This document shows, piece after piece, positions 13,083 to 24,071 of a stretch of 64,000 nucleotides of DNA. This DNA is from Mesodorylaimus sp. YZB2_4 (Eukaryota; Nematoda; Enoplea; Dorylaimida; Dorylaimidae). The stretch spans positions 1-64,000 of the forward strand of contig JASANH010001497.1 in the NCBI GenBank assembly GCA_030248295.1, read 5' to 3'. Below the pieces are notes generated by a model that was not told the origin of the DNA, ran no database searches, and saw nothing but the letters and a program-made list of their open reading frames with translations. Position numbers and translations under genes: made by a program. The number at the start of each line of letters is the position of its first letter. The stretch's first letter is position 1.

Positions 13083-13250
13083 CTTCCAAATCGTAAACCA
13101 AGTGATAGTAATATCCGTTCATGGTATTTTTGCATTGCTGCCAGGATTTTTTCCTGTGAGAATTTTAATTTCCAGAAATATTTAGTTATCTGTTGTTGAT
13201 GCCTCAAATTTTTATGTGTTGATTTTGGCAAGCAAGAATTTTAGAGAAAA
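13083..13250 (+). repeat. Dispersed repeat R-C, copy 2
   Basis: Same orientation as 205-375. It lies about 200 bp after an R-B copy, again linking the repeat pieces. Confidence 0.55.
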
Positions 13251-14459
13251 ATTTGCTGCAACAATTTTTAAAAAGAGTCGGCCGGTTTAACTTGACATTA
13301 AACTGCGAAAAAAATTTTTGTTTGATTTTATTGTATCGGAACGTAAGTAATATGAAAACTAAGATATTGTGACAAGTGATTTTGTCGTTTAGGAATGAAG
13401 TAAAAAGCGTGCGAGGAAAATAAGAGCTTCATGTTTTTAATTCAATTTCTGTTATAGTATTGTCAGCGTTGTCTTCTATCCCGTCACTTGGCATATTAGC
13501 ACACAATAAGTTTTGATTGGATCGACTGTAACTTTCCCCATCGCCCTGCGACTGGGCAATGAACGCAAAATATTTTCTGTTGAAGCAAAGTCCTTTGCCC
13601 CGATAGGTGGGTGCGTCGAAGTAACAATGAACTGTACTAGAAAAAACGACATCTTTTTAAACGACATTTTTTAAAAGGAACAAGAAGACCAATAAATTAC
13701 TAAAATTAGACATCATTCATTTTTTTGACGTTTTGTCTTATCTTAAAGGCATCGGAACGCAGTCTTTTTCCCCCAAAGGCGAAATAAATCCTTTAACACA
13801 CAAAGTTTACCTTTTCCACCTTGGTCTGACCCCCCCCTCTGGACCAGCCAAAAATTAGTGACCTTTCCTATGGGAAAGCCAAGAAAATATCACGATCACG
13901 TGTACAAGCATACGTACAGGATCAAACTATAAATTACAAGTCACATTCACGCAGTGAAGAAGAATCAGCGAACAGAGGCTGCTCTGTAACTTTAGGAGTC
14001 AGCTCCCTGATAGTAAAATATTTTTCTAATTTGCCACGCGTACTGATGCTCAGGTGCAATCGCCTTATGACAGTCGGGAGGTGAACTTAGCTAGCGCAGT
14101 TAAGGGTTTGCGCGAAACGCCTCTTATTGAGTTTTGCTTGCGCATAATAGCCGATACTAAAGGAGCTGTAACAACAATATCATAGAGGACTGAACTCCAG
14201 TGCCAGCCAGACTGCCAGACTTGAACCGTGTGCTCCTGCTAGAAAACGGGAACGCTGCAACCAACAGGCACCTTCCCTGTCAAATGAATATTGCTGCTTG
14301 CAAACTGTGTGTAACCTGTTTTCTTTGAGAATATTCACGCCCTCCACGTTAACGCATAGGCCGCGTGTACATTCCCAAAGAAAACAGATAGTACGCAAGC
14401 AATGGAATGCAGTACGATCACAGGGCTCAGGCTGACGATGAGCAGGGTTAGTACCGGTT
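13251..14459. other. Non-coding, no gene seen
   Basis: AT-rich with short open frames only. I see nothing recognisable on either strand. Confidence 0.4.
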
Positions 14460-14745
14460 TAAAAACCTGGAAAACAGTGTGAAAACTGTGCGAAAAACCT
14501 TCGAATATCAGGGAAAATGAGAATCTTTGAGCCAAAATCAGCAAAAACTAAAAAAATGCATTCCAGGTTTCAAGTCGTGAAAATTCAGAGAATAATTTTG
14601 ATTCTTGTCTAGAAAACATGCAAACATAGGGGGAAAAAAGAATCTTCCAGCTGAAATCAGGGAAAACTTAAAGGTTTGATTTCGAGGTTTCAAAGTGGAA
14701 AATTAAAAATTTAAATTTTTGCTTGGGATTTGGAAAAATCATTTT
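14460..14745 (+). repeat. Dispersed GGGAAAA / GAGGTTTCAAA repeat
   Basis: Two adjacent imperfect units share the words CAGGGAAAAT, GAATCTT, and GAGGTTTCAAA or its variants. A third copy lies at 33140-33250 inside Harbinger-2. This is a short mobile or satellite-like unit with no coding capacity. Confidence 0.6.
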
Positions 14746-14766
14746 ACGCGCCACGTGTGAATTTTG

Positions 14767-15060
14767 TTAATGTAAGATGTTTATAACGCATTGGTGAAAA
14801 ATTTGTGTTTTGCCTCCTGGAACCCCGGTTTTAAGGCCCCAAAAAAATTTAGGCACCTCCTCTGGCCTAGGGCTAGGTTTCGGATGCTGTCTGCGATAGA
14901 CCACTGAGGCGTAGCCCTTTGGGCAGTTTTGAAGCCTTGAGGTTTCATGATGAGCTAGAAAGATATTGGCGAAAACAGGACCGGAAGAATTGCCCATGGC
15001 CACCCTCCACCTGCAAAACAAGATTTCCCATCACATAAGAAAAAGCAGTGTTTTACTGCA
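14767..15060 (-). pseudogene. Penelope-like element reverse transcriptase fragment
   Basis: Minus-strand sequence contains VAMGNSSGPVFANIFLAHHE, the Penelope RT block usually written GvAMGSpLGPvlANIfl.hhE, followed by a degraded VVYRR segment where YRRYVDD is expected. Upstream, in another frame, is the preceding LCDGKSCF block (F.F.g..Y.Q). The catalytic YVDD is destroyed and only one short RT segment remains. Confidence 0.65.
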
Positions 15061-15365
15061 AACTCCGAAGTGATTTTAAGTGCGCCTGACTGACAACTTG
15101 TACTTGCTCTTGCTCACTTGGAAACAGCTCGTCGAGTGTGATATTGATCGTTTTGTCCGATGGGATATTTGTGAGAGGCTTTCCGAATCGACACTGGCCG
15201 TCATTGTGCTGTTTGCGACATCACAAGAGCAGATCTCCTGCGCAAAAGAAAAAACTAATCTTCACAGTAAATTCATTTATTTCCAGAGATGAGAGGATAG
15301 GGGCTAAAAGTTAGTAGTATAAGCGTACCCCCTCGCACTTGACCTTGTTGTGGCACAATGGTTAA
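15061..15365. other. Non-coding spacer
   Basis: Short spacer without a supported gene. A 70-codon open frame at 15080-15292 matches nothing I recognise. Confidence 0.3.
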
Positions 15366-15367
15366 GC

Positions 15368-15545
15368 ATAGGCAGTGTGAAGTGTAAAGTAAACAGCGCG
15401 CACGCAGTGTAAAGTGTAAAGTAAAAAGTGCGCGTGCAGTGTACAGTGTAAAGTTAAAAGTGCGCGTGCAGTGTAAAGTGTGGAGTGAAAAGCGCGCGTG
15501 CAGTGTAAAGTGTAGAGTGAAAAGCGCGCGTGCAGTGCGCCGTGT
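15368..15545. repeat. Minisatellite, unit about 31 bp
   Basis: About five tandem units of the form GCGCGTGCAGTGTAAAGTGT plus an AGTGAAAA tail. It lies just outside or at the edge of Polinton-1. Confidence 0.8.
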
Positions 15546-15829
15546 GAAGGTTGTGGAAAGGGCTGTTTTGTGGTAGACGGTTGGTCTTTTGACTGAGGGT
15601 GTCTTTTTAGGTTGCTGGACTGACTGTGAGTCCCTTTGTGAGACTGCTGCTGGCAGTGGGGTCTATCGGACAGTTTGAAGTTGAAAGTTAGTGAAAAGGG
15701 GTGGGTGGAAAGGCTGTCTGTGAGTGAGTTACTTCGTGTTCCCTGAGCTGTTGCCAAGCTGAGTGAAAAATGAGTACTGTGCATGGTCACTTTGTTGGTG
15801 TGGAAGTACATTAGAGTAGATTTTTGTTG

Positions 15830-16190
15830 ATGTGCAAGTTCATTACAGTAGGATTTTGTTGATGTGCAAGTTCATTACAGGAGGATATATTTTCTTGCCG
15901 AGTAGTACATTACACTAGTACATATTTTGTTGATGTCCAGGTACATTACAGTAGGATTTATTTTGTTGATATGCAGGTACATACAGTAGAATTTATTTTC
16001 TTGATGTGCAGGTACATTACAGTAGGATTTATTTTGTTGATGAGCAAGTACACTACAGTAGGATATATTTCGTTGATGCGCAAGTACATTACAGTGGGAT
16101 ATATTTCGATCTTTATTAAGGATATATTTTGTTGATGTGCATGTACATTGCAGTAGGGTTTATTATTTGTTAATGAGTAAGTACATTACA
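15830..16190. repeat. Minisatellite, unit about 40 bp
   Basis: Eight or so imperfect tandem units built on TACATTACAGTAGGATTTAT, then TTTGTTGATGTGCAAG. Confidence 0.8.
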
Positions 16191-16399
16191 GTAGGATCCA
16201 CTTCGTTTGTATTTGTTATTTTAGTATTTATATTTTTGTGTGACTTTATAGGCTCATATAATGCTGTATTTATTGTGTTTATGCACTTTTTCGTGGTGTG
16301 TCTTTTCAACGTAGCTAATGTATTTCTAGTAAATTGAACTCAGATGACACATACAGAGGAGACGCATGAATTTAACTAGTGTCCATGAACTCCTCGACA

Positions 16400-16890
16400 A
16401 ACCCTAACTTAATACCCAAATCGCAGAACATGTTCGTGAACGTTTCACGCCCAAACAGTACATCGATAGGCAGCACGTCAAAGCTTCTCGGATTGAAAAA
16501 GACTTAAACCATTTCTTCCGCTTTACAAACGGCCATCACTGACTGACAGCGATACCAAATGGGACAGTCTTTTCTCAATTGCACCATTCTGGCAGCGTCC
16601 CTTTGCAAAAAATAGTCTTCCTTTCAACCAACCAGTTCTTTGACTATCTTTGGTCTGGCGCTTGAATGCTGGTGAATGAACTTGACCAACACTGGCCATT
16701 TGTCGTCACCTTCACTGGCGATAGCATTGGGTTGACATTGTAGGAGATTGGCAGATTTCCATGGCAGTAGATCATGCGTTTTCACAGTGAGGCATTCTCC
16801 AAAATTGAACCGCATGTGTCGCACGTACATGGACAAGGCGTCTTGAATCGACATTATAGACTGCTTGAAATTTAGACAACTGATGAACAT
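16400..16890 (-). pseudogene. Unknown reading frame at the left end of Polinton-1
   Basis: A minus-strand frame opens at 16890 (88 codons to a TGA at 16624). Protein-like sequence continues below the stop, with segments such as DCPIWYRCQSVMAVCKAEE and NPRSFDVLPIDVLFG. It has no family I recognise. Its position beside the polymerase suggests a Polinton accessory gene that has lost its frame. Confidence 0.3.
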
Positions 16891-16964
16891 ATCCAGCCCA
16901 CCCCTTATTTATACCTTTTGGTTAAGCAGAAATGAGTAGTCCTGATCAATCACATCAGCTCGCC

Positions 16965-17265
16965 CGGTCTGCTCGTCCGCTCGCCCAGTCTGCTCGCCCG
17001 CTCGCCTGGTCTGCTCGCCCGCTCGCCCAGTCTGCTCGTCCGCTCGCCCAGTCTGCTCGCCCGCTCGCCTGGTCTGCTCGCCCGGTCGCCAGTCTGCTCG
17101 TTCGCCGGTCTGCTCGTCCGCTCGCCCGGTCTGCTCGCCCGCCCGATCTGCTCGCCCGCTCGCCTGGTCTGCTCGCCCGCTCGCCTGGTCTGCTCGCCCG
17201 CTCACCCGGTCTGCTCGCCCGCCCGATCTGCTCGCCCGCTCGCCCGATCTGCACGCCCGCTCCTG
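16965..17265. repeat. Minisatellite, unit about 21 bp, GCTCGCC-rich
   Basis: About 14 units of the type CTGCTCGCCCGCTCGCCTGGT. The array reads open in several frames, giving Arg/Ala/Gly-rich artefact proteins. It sits 120 bp upstream of the polymerase remnant. Confidence 0.88.
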
Positions 17266-17383
17266 AAAGCTATAAAAAGGAACGCTTTGGGAGTGAGAAG
17301 TCATTCTGGTCTCTGACCTCCCATTGAAATTAGAGTCTCTCTCCATCTCTGTTAACTTCTTAGTCTAATCGTACTTTTTCGCT

Positions 17384-19165
17384 TTGTCAAAATGCCCAAA
17401 AGAAGGGCCGTATCTTCTTCTGCACATTTTTTCTGCCCCACAATTTTTCAAGACACCTACTCATGATCACTTTAAACTGAATCCTGCCACTGGAAAATTG
17501 GAACGAAAATCCAAGACCATGGACGAAATTTTGAAAGAACGACGTTGTCATGGTGAAGTTGAGTACCTCAAGTTTCGTGCCTGGTTGGACAATGTCTACA
17601 TCCATCATGCGCAACATGGACCACAAACCAAACTTGGGCTGCATCAATGGCGAGTGGACGGATTTGCAAAGGACGCTAAACCCAAACCGAAAGTCTTTGA
17701 ATTCAATGGGTGCTTCTACCACAACCATGGTTCAGAATGCCTGAACAAGAATGTGCGCCCGACAGCAGCCAATCAACTGCAACAACAGCAAGATGCAGCC
17801 AAGTATGGGGAATTGACGAAATTGGGATTTGAATTGGACGTTTTTTGGGAATGTCAATGGTCAGCCGTCAAAAAAGTCGCTGTAGCCATCCAACAAGGGA
17901 AATCAGTGGATCCAACCTTGAAAACATTCACTGATTTGGCCGTCAAGTACAACCAGTACCTGCAACAGCATCCAATCAGGCCGTTTTCCAATATGGATCA
18001 AGTCGATGAAGAAGACATGTTTGCCGGCATGGAGGAGAAAGTGTTTAGTATCGCCAAAGTCGATCTCCACACTAGAGACGACAAGAAAGAACCGTACGAA
18101 GAATTCCCTCCAATCATCAAGCATGCCGATTTGGGGCCGGGAGATATTGGTCCATTTATGAAAAAATTGCCCGAAAAGAAGGGTGCACTAAAGAAGCCAA
18201 GGGACTGCCTGATCGGAAGCTATTTTGGTGAAGGCATATGGCTGATTACGCCACTGCTCAAATTCTATCAAATGCATGGCGTGGAGATAAAGAAAATTTA
18301 TGAAGTGGTGCAGTACGATCGGGAGAACGCCTTCAAGTGGTTTGGTCAAAAAGTGACGGAGAAGAGAATTTAAGGTGATATGAATAAAGCCGCATTGGGA
18401 ACAATGGCCGATGTCTACAAACTTTTGGGCCACAGCAGCTATGGCCAGACCATCACCAATTTGAAAAGGCATATGAATGTTGAGTTTGTGGATCGCCAAA
18501 AAATGACCACTGTCCATAACGATCCCTACCACCATCGGACAGATGAAGTAAGCAACAACTGTTTTGAAGTTTCTATGAAGAAGAAAGCAATCAACTTCAA
18601 TTTGCCCATGGTGATTGGATTGTGTGTGTATGCCTACGCCAAGTTGAAAGTGCTGGCTTTTATTTATGACGTCCTGTTAAAATATGTGGACAAGTCTGAT
18701 TTTATGTTTTTGGAATCTGACACTGATTCTATTTATATAGCTTTGGCCGCTGAGTCGCTTGATGAGTTGATTAGGCCGGAGTTAAGAGCTGAGTATGACA
18801 GTGTCAAGCATTTATGGTTTGTGGAGAATGAGTCGCAGAAGAGGGTGCCAGGTTTATTGAAAGTGGAGAAGACGGCTGATCGTTTTATTGGATTATGTTC
18901 CAAGTGCTATGTGTGTGACGGAAGTGTCAAGATCAAAGGAGTGCAGGCCAGAATTAAGGAAATCATGAATTTTGAGAATTTTCATAAAGTGTTGTTTGAT
19001 GAACCTGACGCATTATGTGAGGCAGTGAACGTTGGTATCCGCCCTGTGAAAAACAATGCATATACGTATGTGCAGTTCAAACAAGGGTTGACTAGTTTGT
19101 ACGTGAAACGTATTTGTTTGCCTGATAGTAGTACTAAGCCATTGTTACTGTTATGTCGTGTTTGA
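17384..19165 (+). pseudogene. Polinton-1 protein-primed type B DNA polymerase, C-terminal half
   Basis: This is the palm and thumb of the polymerase that would replicate the element. Visible are the pre-palm VFEFNGCFYHNHGSEC block (family E..GC.wHgc..C), DCLIGSYFG and TPLLKFYQMHG, motif B around KLLGHSSYGQT, motif C ESDTDSIY, and the thumb VPGLLKVEKTADRF...SKCYVC with LTSLYVKRICLPD near the end. A single in-frame TAA at 18371-18373 splits it; the frame is the same on both sides. The exonuclease domain and motif A are missing upstream, and the open frame at 17384 begins without an ATG. It is non-functional. Confidence 0.9.
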
Positions 19166-19253
19166 TGGAAATATAACGAGACTAGTTTAAAAAGTTGTTG
19201 TCTTCTCTAAAATACCAAGAAAGTACATAGAACAAAAAAGAACATAAACAAAA

Positions 19254-19580
19254 TCAAGGCGTGTAACGACCAGGCAATTTCCTTATACGGACACTACGAC
19301 ATGAGTTATGAGCTCCGTCTTCTTCTCCTCTCTCATTTTCAATTAGTTGAACTAAAAACATAAATGTTGTGGCTAGAAAAAAAGTCTTACTACACTCACT
19401 TCTCTTATGATCAGGTGGGTCTGGATTGTACACTGGATTGATCACGACCATTGGTTCCGCGTTTGCTTCTTCCAGCTTTGGGTTTACAAAGTATCTTGCA
19501 GGTGGGACGTTTGGTACTTGTTGCTGCCATCGGCTGAAAACATAATCCAAACATAGATGTCCCATGATAATTTCTTTCAT
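19254..19580 (-). CDS. Hypothetical Polinton-1 protein with one hydrophobic segment
   Basis: A 108-codon frame with an ATG inside (MGHLCLDYVFSRW). It has a Pro-rich middle (NPVYNPDPPDH) and a hydrophobic stretch FFLATTFMFLVQLI that could be membrane-spanning. It lies between the polymerase and the ATPase, in the orientation of the virion genes. No family is recognised, and it could be an element accessory protein or chance. Confidence 0.35.
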   Translation of the reverse strand: MKEIIMGHLCLDYVFSRWQQQVPNVPPARYFVNPKLEEANAEPMVVINPVYNPDPPDHKRSECSKTFFLATTFMFLVQLIENERGEEDGAHNSCRSVRIRKLPGRYTP

Positions 19581-19744
19581 CCTAGCATACCGTCGACCGT
19601 AAGGCCAACTCAGCTATGGCCAACACCAAATGATCAGAAGCTTGAAACAAAATTTGTTCTACCACTTTATTCGTACTGTAATTTTCAATTCAGGTAACGA
19701 CTTTTCCATTGCAAAATTGATATTTCCAACGGGCACACTCACAC

Positions 19745-20360
19745 TTATATAAAAACATAGAAATAATTATTCTCAGAAGGTAAGATATTAGAGAGCACGG
19801 CATGTAAATTCAAAAACGAGTAGCTGAACGGTTTATTCCTCGTGGCTTTGTTATAAGTATCGAGCAGGTAGTTGGGCTTTTGGGGCCAAATTTGACGGGA
19901 CAGTTGTTCGACTACGGCTGCCATCCTCGGCGACTTGAATAGAACCACATAGTGTGAATTTCTCGTCACACAACGCATAACTTTTGAATCGTAAAAAAAT
20001 GACTGAGTGATGTAAATCACATTTATATTCAATGGTGCGATTTGACGCAAAATAAATCCACCAGGTCTTTGTTCTGCGCCAGCTGCGGGAACAAATCGTC
20101 CAAGACCAAAAGTGAGTTAGGTTCAATTTCGTCCACACTTGGTAGACCTTCAGAAAACTTTACACCGGCGTCTTTTTCCATTTCTTCAAACACCGGTTGT
20201 CACATGGCGTAGTGATAATAGACATTCTTGAAAGATGTACTGAAAATTTCACTCCGACTTTTGATGAGCTGCATTACGAAATATGTTTTGCCGCACGATG
20301 TACTGCTGGCAATGGTCATGATGAAGGGGGCTCGGAGAGTGACCATGTTTAAAACTGGGA
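19745..20360 (-). pseudogene. Polinton-1 FtsK/HerA-type packaging ATPase
   Basis: This is the genome-packaging motor of Polinton-type virions. Reading down the minus strand: a Walker A block IASSTSCGKTYF at about 20320; a Walker B block SLLVLDDLF at about 20085; then INVIYITQSFF and HYVVLFKSPR, the sensor and family-specific QN.F..FKnPRD region; and finally YLLDTYNKATRNKPFSY. An in-frame TGA at about 20200 follows YHYAM, and a frameshift near 20040 separates the Walker B part from the sensor part. Length and order fit the family (about 200 residues). Confidence 0.85.
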
Positions 20361-20471
20361 GTGCTGGATTATGGTGCGTGCCCTTTTATATTTTTATCGA
20401 AACCACAAGATCAGAAAATGCAAGTTTATTGAGACACTAACATTCCGTGAGCATTCAGTTTGATTGTGCGT

Positions 20472-21727
20472 TTAATGCAACAGACACAAAATGACCAGTG
20501 GTCTAGCTAACATGGCGCTACCATCATACTCAATTTTCAGACGCAGGTTGCCATACTCGTTGGATGGTTGCAAAGTGCTACCACTGCATTCATCGAACCG
20601 ATCCAAGTTAAAGCTCATAATAGTATAGAAGCTACCATAGTTTTCATAATCAATTTCTGACATGCCGGCTTTCTCCAATGTACAACCAGAGTTTTGAAAA
20701 TAGTCCAAGTACATGCGCACAAAATCATTTCTCGCAAAGTCACACTGATAAGGAACACCAACCATCAAACCATTCTTTTCTAGCACCACACTTTTTATAA
20801 AATATGACTGAAACATGAAGGGATTGTTGGCGATCGGACCAGTGAAATCTCTCCGCAAAAGCTGAACAATTTCCAGGCGTGATGGTAAAGTGCCTTCGTA
20901 GATGCACACATCCACAGCCAACACATTCTCAGGCACAATGATGGGTTTCATAATAGTGTCGTTGAAACTGTAGGTGGCCGGTGTGGTCATCAGACGGCGC
21001 TCCATGGCTACAAAAGACGTATCATGCAGACGAATGCGTCGAATATGCAGGTAGGCACGCTCGATGGTCACTGTGAAGTTTTCTTTTTCCTCTGGATCAA
21101 GCATATACAAAATATAAGCCTTAGGGTCCCGTCGGAATAAACGAATAGTCATCTTGACGCCAGGAATAATATATTAACGCATTTAAAAAAAGTCGATTTG
21201 AATAGGGCCAATCAGATGACCAGTCCCATTTTCAAAGTATGGTTTGAATGAGTGTAGCAGTTGGGGCGACAGACCATCGAGGCCGTTGTCACACCATCCA
21301 CTAGAGCTCAGCCAGGACTTGCGATGATCATAAGAGTAATTGGTCAATACATCCTAGTACGCACTCCAAGGCAAGCAGTTATTATTTCGCAAAATCAGTT
21401 GATTATTCATGTACATTGTAATACCAGAAAACATAGACATCAATGTATTCGGGATAAGACCGATTTGCTTCGTTTTCGGGATACCCTTCTCACTTTCCTT
21501 GTCCGTAGCGTAATAAATTTTCATATGCAGTTCTAACAAAGTAGGTGATATATCAGTGAAACAATTGGGAATGCTTGGAATGCGAAATTATAGGGCCGTA
21601 TTCGGATCATCGTTAGGCAGGGGAATATTTACAGGAATAATTTCTTTACGATTTTCCGCCCCGCTGATCTCGGCTGGTGCTTTGGAGAAAACATCCAAGT
21701 CCACAGTCGAATCTAGTCGACTCATTT
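20472..21727 (-). pseudogene. Polinton-1 major capsid protein (double jelly-roll)
   Basis: The frame starts at an ATG at 21727 with MSRLDSTVDLDVFSKAP, the usual Polinton MCP start. It continues through PTLLELHMKIYYATDKE and ITMYMNNQLILRNNN (family vslN.k.is.s.n.YpyrA) to a long open C-terminal half from 21152. That half has NPFMFQSYF and, near the end, a GNLRLKIEY-type strand. In-frame stops lie at about 21586 (TAA) and 21354-21356 (TAG), and there is further damage near 21170. The 226-codon C-terminal block is still open. This is the gene that would form the icosahedral shell. Confidence 0.87.
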
Positions 21728-21952
21728 CTTTCGTCTGGTAGTTTTGGATTTCTCCAGTTTTTGATTCTTCGGTTTCAAGTTTCTTTTACGTACGACTGAT
21801 GCTTTGCTTGATTTTGTCTGTTTTTGCTTTCGACTTTTCTTTTTTTTGTTACTCGATTTTTTAGTGGTTTTACCGAACAAGGAAAATAATTGCAAGCGAT
21901 CAACAGCTTGGTTTGCTTTAGCACGCGGTTGCTCCGCCATGATAGTGAACAC
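21722..21952 (-). CDS. Small Lys/Arg-rich protein upstream of MCP
   Basis: 76 codons starting MFTIMAEQPRAKANQAVD, then a highly basic tail (KKSSNKKKKSRKQKQTKSS...). It ends a few bases inside the MCP start on the same strand, so the two genes overlap slightly as in compact viral gene sets. Composition suggests nucleic-acid binding, for instance a core or condensing protein, but no family match is claimed. An internal ATG at codon 5 (MAEQ) is an equally good start. Confidence 0.5.
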   Translation of the reverse strand: MFTIMAEQPRAKANQAVDRLQLFSLFGKTTKKSSNKKKKSRKQKQTKSSKASVVRKRNLKPKNQKLEKSKTTRRKK

Positions 21953-22107
21953 TAATGTTCCGTCTTTTTATTTTCTACACTGGACTTTTCTCCTCCAAAC
22001 TTACGAGTTAGGGAGTAAGACAGCTGCTGATGGCACGACACAAAAGATGATTTGTTGGCTTTTTATTTTGTACACCTCACACATGTACTCAGTGCTTTTG
22101 AGAAACA

Positions 22108-22524
22108 GAGTAATTACACTTTTTCACGGAAATTCAAAACAACCAACGAAGTAGCAGCTAGTGTCAACTCCTTTCCAGCGATATCAGTGATACGACACGC
22201 AATCGTGAAAATTGTGTCAGTGAGCAGTGGCAAATAAGTACAATGGACAGTGTTATATGAACTGGATCACACTCCTACAACAGGCAGTTCCCTGTCATTG
22301 TGGAACGTAGGCTCAACAATATCGGTACACACTAGCGCAGGAGTGCGCGGCAATGGTGCTACTAGATGACAGGCAACTGAGGTGCATTCATACTTGCGCA
22401 TGTTCGCCAATGGTCTATATAGAAAATTGCTAAAGGCACTAGGCCTATTATCAGGAAAGAAATTTTTGCTTCCGTCACTAGACAAGTACACAGTTATAGA
22501 TTTCATATTATTTTCAATATTCAA
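22108..22524 (-). pseudogene. Polinton-1 second virion protein (conserved late minor-capsid-type family)
   Basis: Starts MNIENNMKSITVYLSSDGSKNFFPDNRPSAF, matching the conserved Polinton/adintovirus start (short beta strand, then FP.N.p..F...L..PL). It continues with LVCTDIVEPTFHND..LPVVGV. An in-frame TGA at about 22267 interrupts it, and the family C-terminus follows in the same frame (TYLPLLTDTIFTI...LNFREKV). The gene overlaps the integrase end by about 10 bp. A homologue in Polinton-2 lies at 49713-50195. The exact virion role is unproven; this family is often placed with minor capsid or penton proteins. Confidence 0.7.
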
Positions 22525-23615
22525 TCTCGTCTTCTGTTTCCTCCTGACTGTCTAAAAGATCCTTTTCTTTCATCCAAGTATTTTCTTTATGTCCTTGCCA
22601 CTTGACGAGCACTTCCCGCTCTCCGTCTTTTGTTGTTCGTCGACGCAAAATTTTTTCAATCCGATAAATTCCAGTAGGTGTCATTTTTTGTAATTCTTCT
22701 GCATAAAATGTCCCCTCAATCGGTCCGGTGTCTGATTCCAGCTTGTACACAATCGGTTCACGTCGAACAATAGCCTTGACATTGAATATTCCGTCTGACC
22801 AGGTAGATAAATAGCTTTTATGGAAAGTAAGTCTCTCTTAGGCGATGCGAACTGAGTCACCGACTGCGAATTTTGGTTTTTCTTTTCGCTGAGCATACGT
22901 AAATGTGCCAATTCTCGGGATACAAATTTTTAAATATCACATCTCGGGTGTGACTTTGTTTGGCGCCATTTCAGTAACTCGACTGACACTGTTATTGTAT
23001 GACTCCACCAACTCAGGCAAGGCCTCAATGTATCGTCGGCTTGGATTGTGGAGTAAGAATTTAAATATTTTTTCTTTTCAAGGTTCGGATAGCACGCTCG
23101 GCCATGTTAGCTTCAATTTCGCTGGACGTAGAGTACATGGTTATGCTAATTTTTTTGAAAAGGTCTTTGACAGGTTTATTGTAGAATTCAATGCCGCGAT
23201 CGACTTGTGACCATCGAGGTCGCTTTGTCTCATCAGCGTACAGTTTGACAAATGCCTCATGCATGGTTTGTGCACTTTCGTTTTTCACTGCCACCACATA
23301 CCATTTTTTGCTTAAGGCATCCACCACGACAAGTGAGTATCTGTAACCGTCATTCCACTGCGCCAATTTCTGCATGTCGGCCAAGTCGACCATGTGCAGT
23401 TGATTAATCTTTGACGTGAACACACGATTACGTCGGAAGTGTTGTCGTTTAGGTTTGACTAGAGTATAAGAGTCAGCACCAGACAAAAATTTACGTACAT
23501 CATTACGTGTTACAGTAAGATCAGCACTAATAGCAGCAGCATATAATTTTTTTACACTACTGAAACCAGAAACACCACTGGGATCAGTGTACAACTTGAG
23601 TAGCTGAGCATCCAT
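22514..23615 (-). pseudogene. Polinton-1 retroviral-type integrase with chromodomain
   Basis: An open N-terminal part (23615-23061) has the helical N-domain and the rve core: HMVDLADMQKLAQ (first Asp), WSQVDRGIEFYN (second Asp) and EIEANMAERAIRTLK (catalytic Glu). Downstream, across frameshifts near 23060 and 22840, come the SH3-like region (KFAVGDSVRIA) and a C-terminal chromodomain at 22660-22550 (YRIEKILRRR...VLVKWQGHKENTW). The chromodomain may direct insertion into marked chromatin. All three catalytic acids are present, but the gene is frame-broken. Confidence 0.88.
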
Positions 23616-24071
23616 TGTACACTGACAGAAAAATCTTAGATGGCCAGATAATTTCTACAAAACACGCCATCACATCTTTTGAGAATCGAAGCCGGCTCTT
23701 CTTTTTTCTCCTTAGCCTCAGTTACAGTGGGAGCTACTTCTAGTGCAATGCCCAATACCTGGGCCAGGTTTCACCAAGTCACAAGCAATACAAGTCACAC
23801 GTTCACAAGTTACAAGCTCACAAGTTACAAGTCTACAAGCGACTCTAGTTTCACCAGAGCGAATAATCCATTGACAGCTCCTAGAGTTACAAGACTTGTT
23901 ACAAGAGCACATAGGACGACTACGAGCAGTCCGGTTTCATGAACTTACAAGCTATCAGAAAAAGTGGGCGGAGACTCGTAACTTGTAGAGAATTTTCTAC
24001 GAGTCAGAGCGAGACTCGTAGGACTTGTAGCATCACTTGCTGTTATCCGCGGTTTGCTCACTTATTTTTCG

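Larger units (their letters stand above)
16380..23750. mobile_element. Polinton-1 (Maverick/Polinton), decayed, unspliced gene type
   Basis: One region holds DNA polymerase B (+) and, on the minus strand, packaging ATPase, MCP, a Lys-rich small protein, a second virion protein and a chromodomain integrase. This set defines Maverick/Polinton elements. All long genes contain stops or frameshifts. The polymerase lacks its N-terminal exonuclease half, and a minisatellite sits where that half should be. I could not find terminal inverted repeats or 6-bp target duplications, so the ends are approximate. Harbinger-1 is inserted just beyond the integrase start. Confidence 0.85.

Noticed and set aside
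15362-15811. 149-codon Ser/Thr/His-rich minus-strand frame
   Set aside because: Its C-terminal half is the 31-bp minisatellite read in frame; the rest has no recognisable domain.
16909-17346. Long Arg/Ala/Gly- or Ser/Ala-rich frames on both strands
   Set aside because: They are translations of a 21-bp minisatellite, open in several frames because the unit length is a multiple of three.
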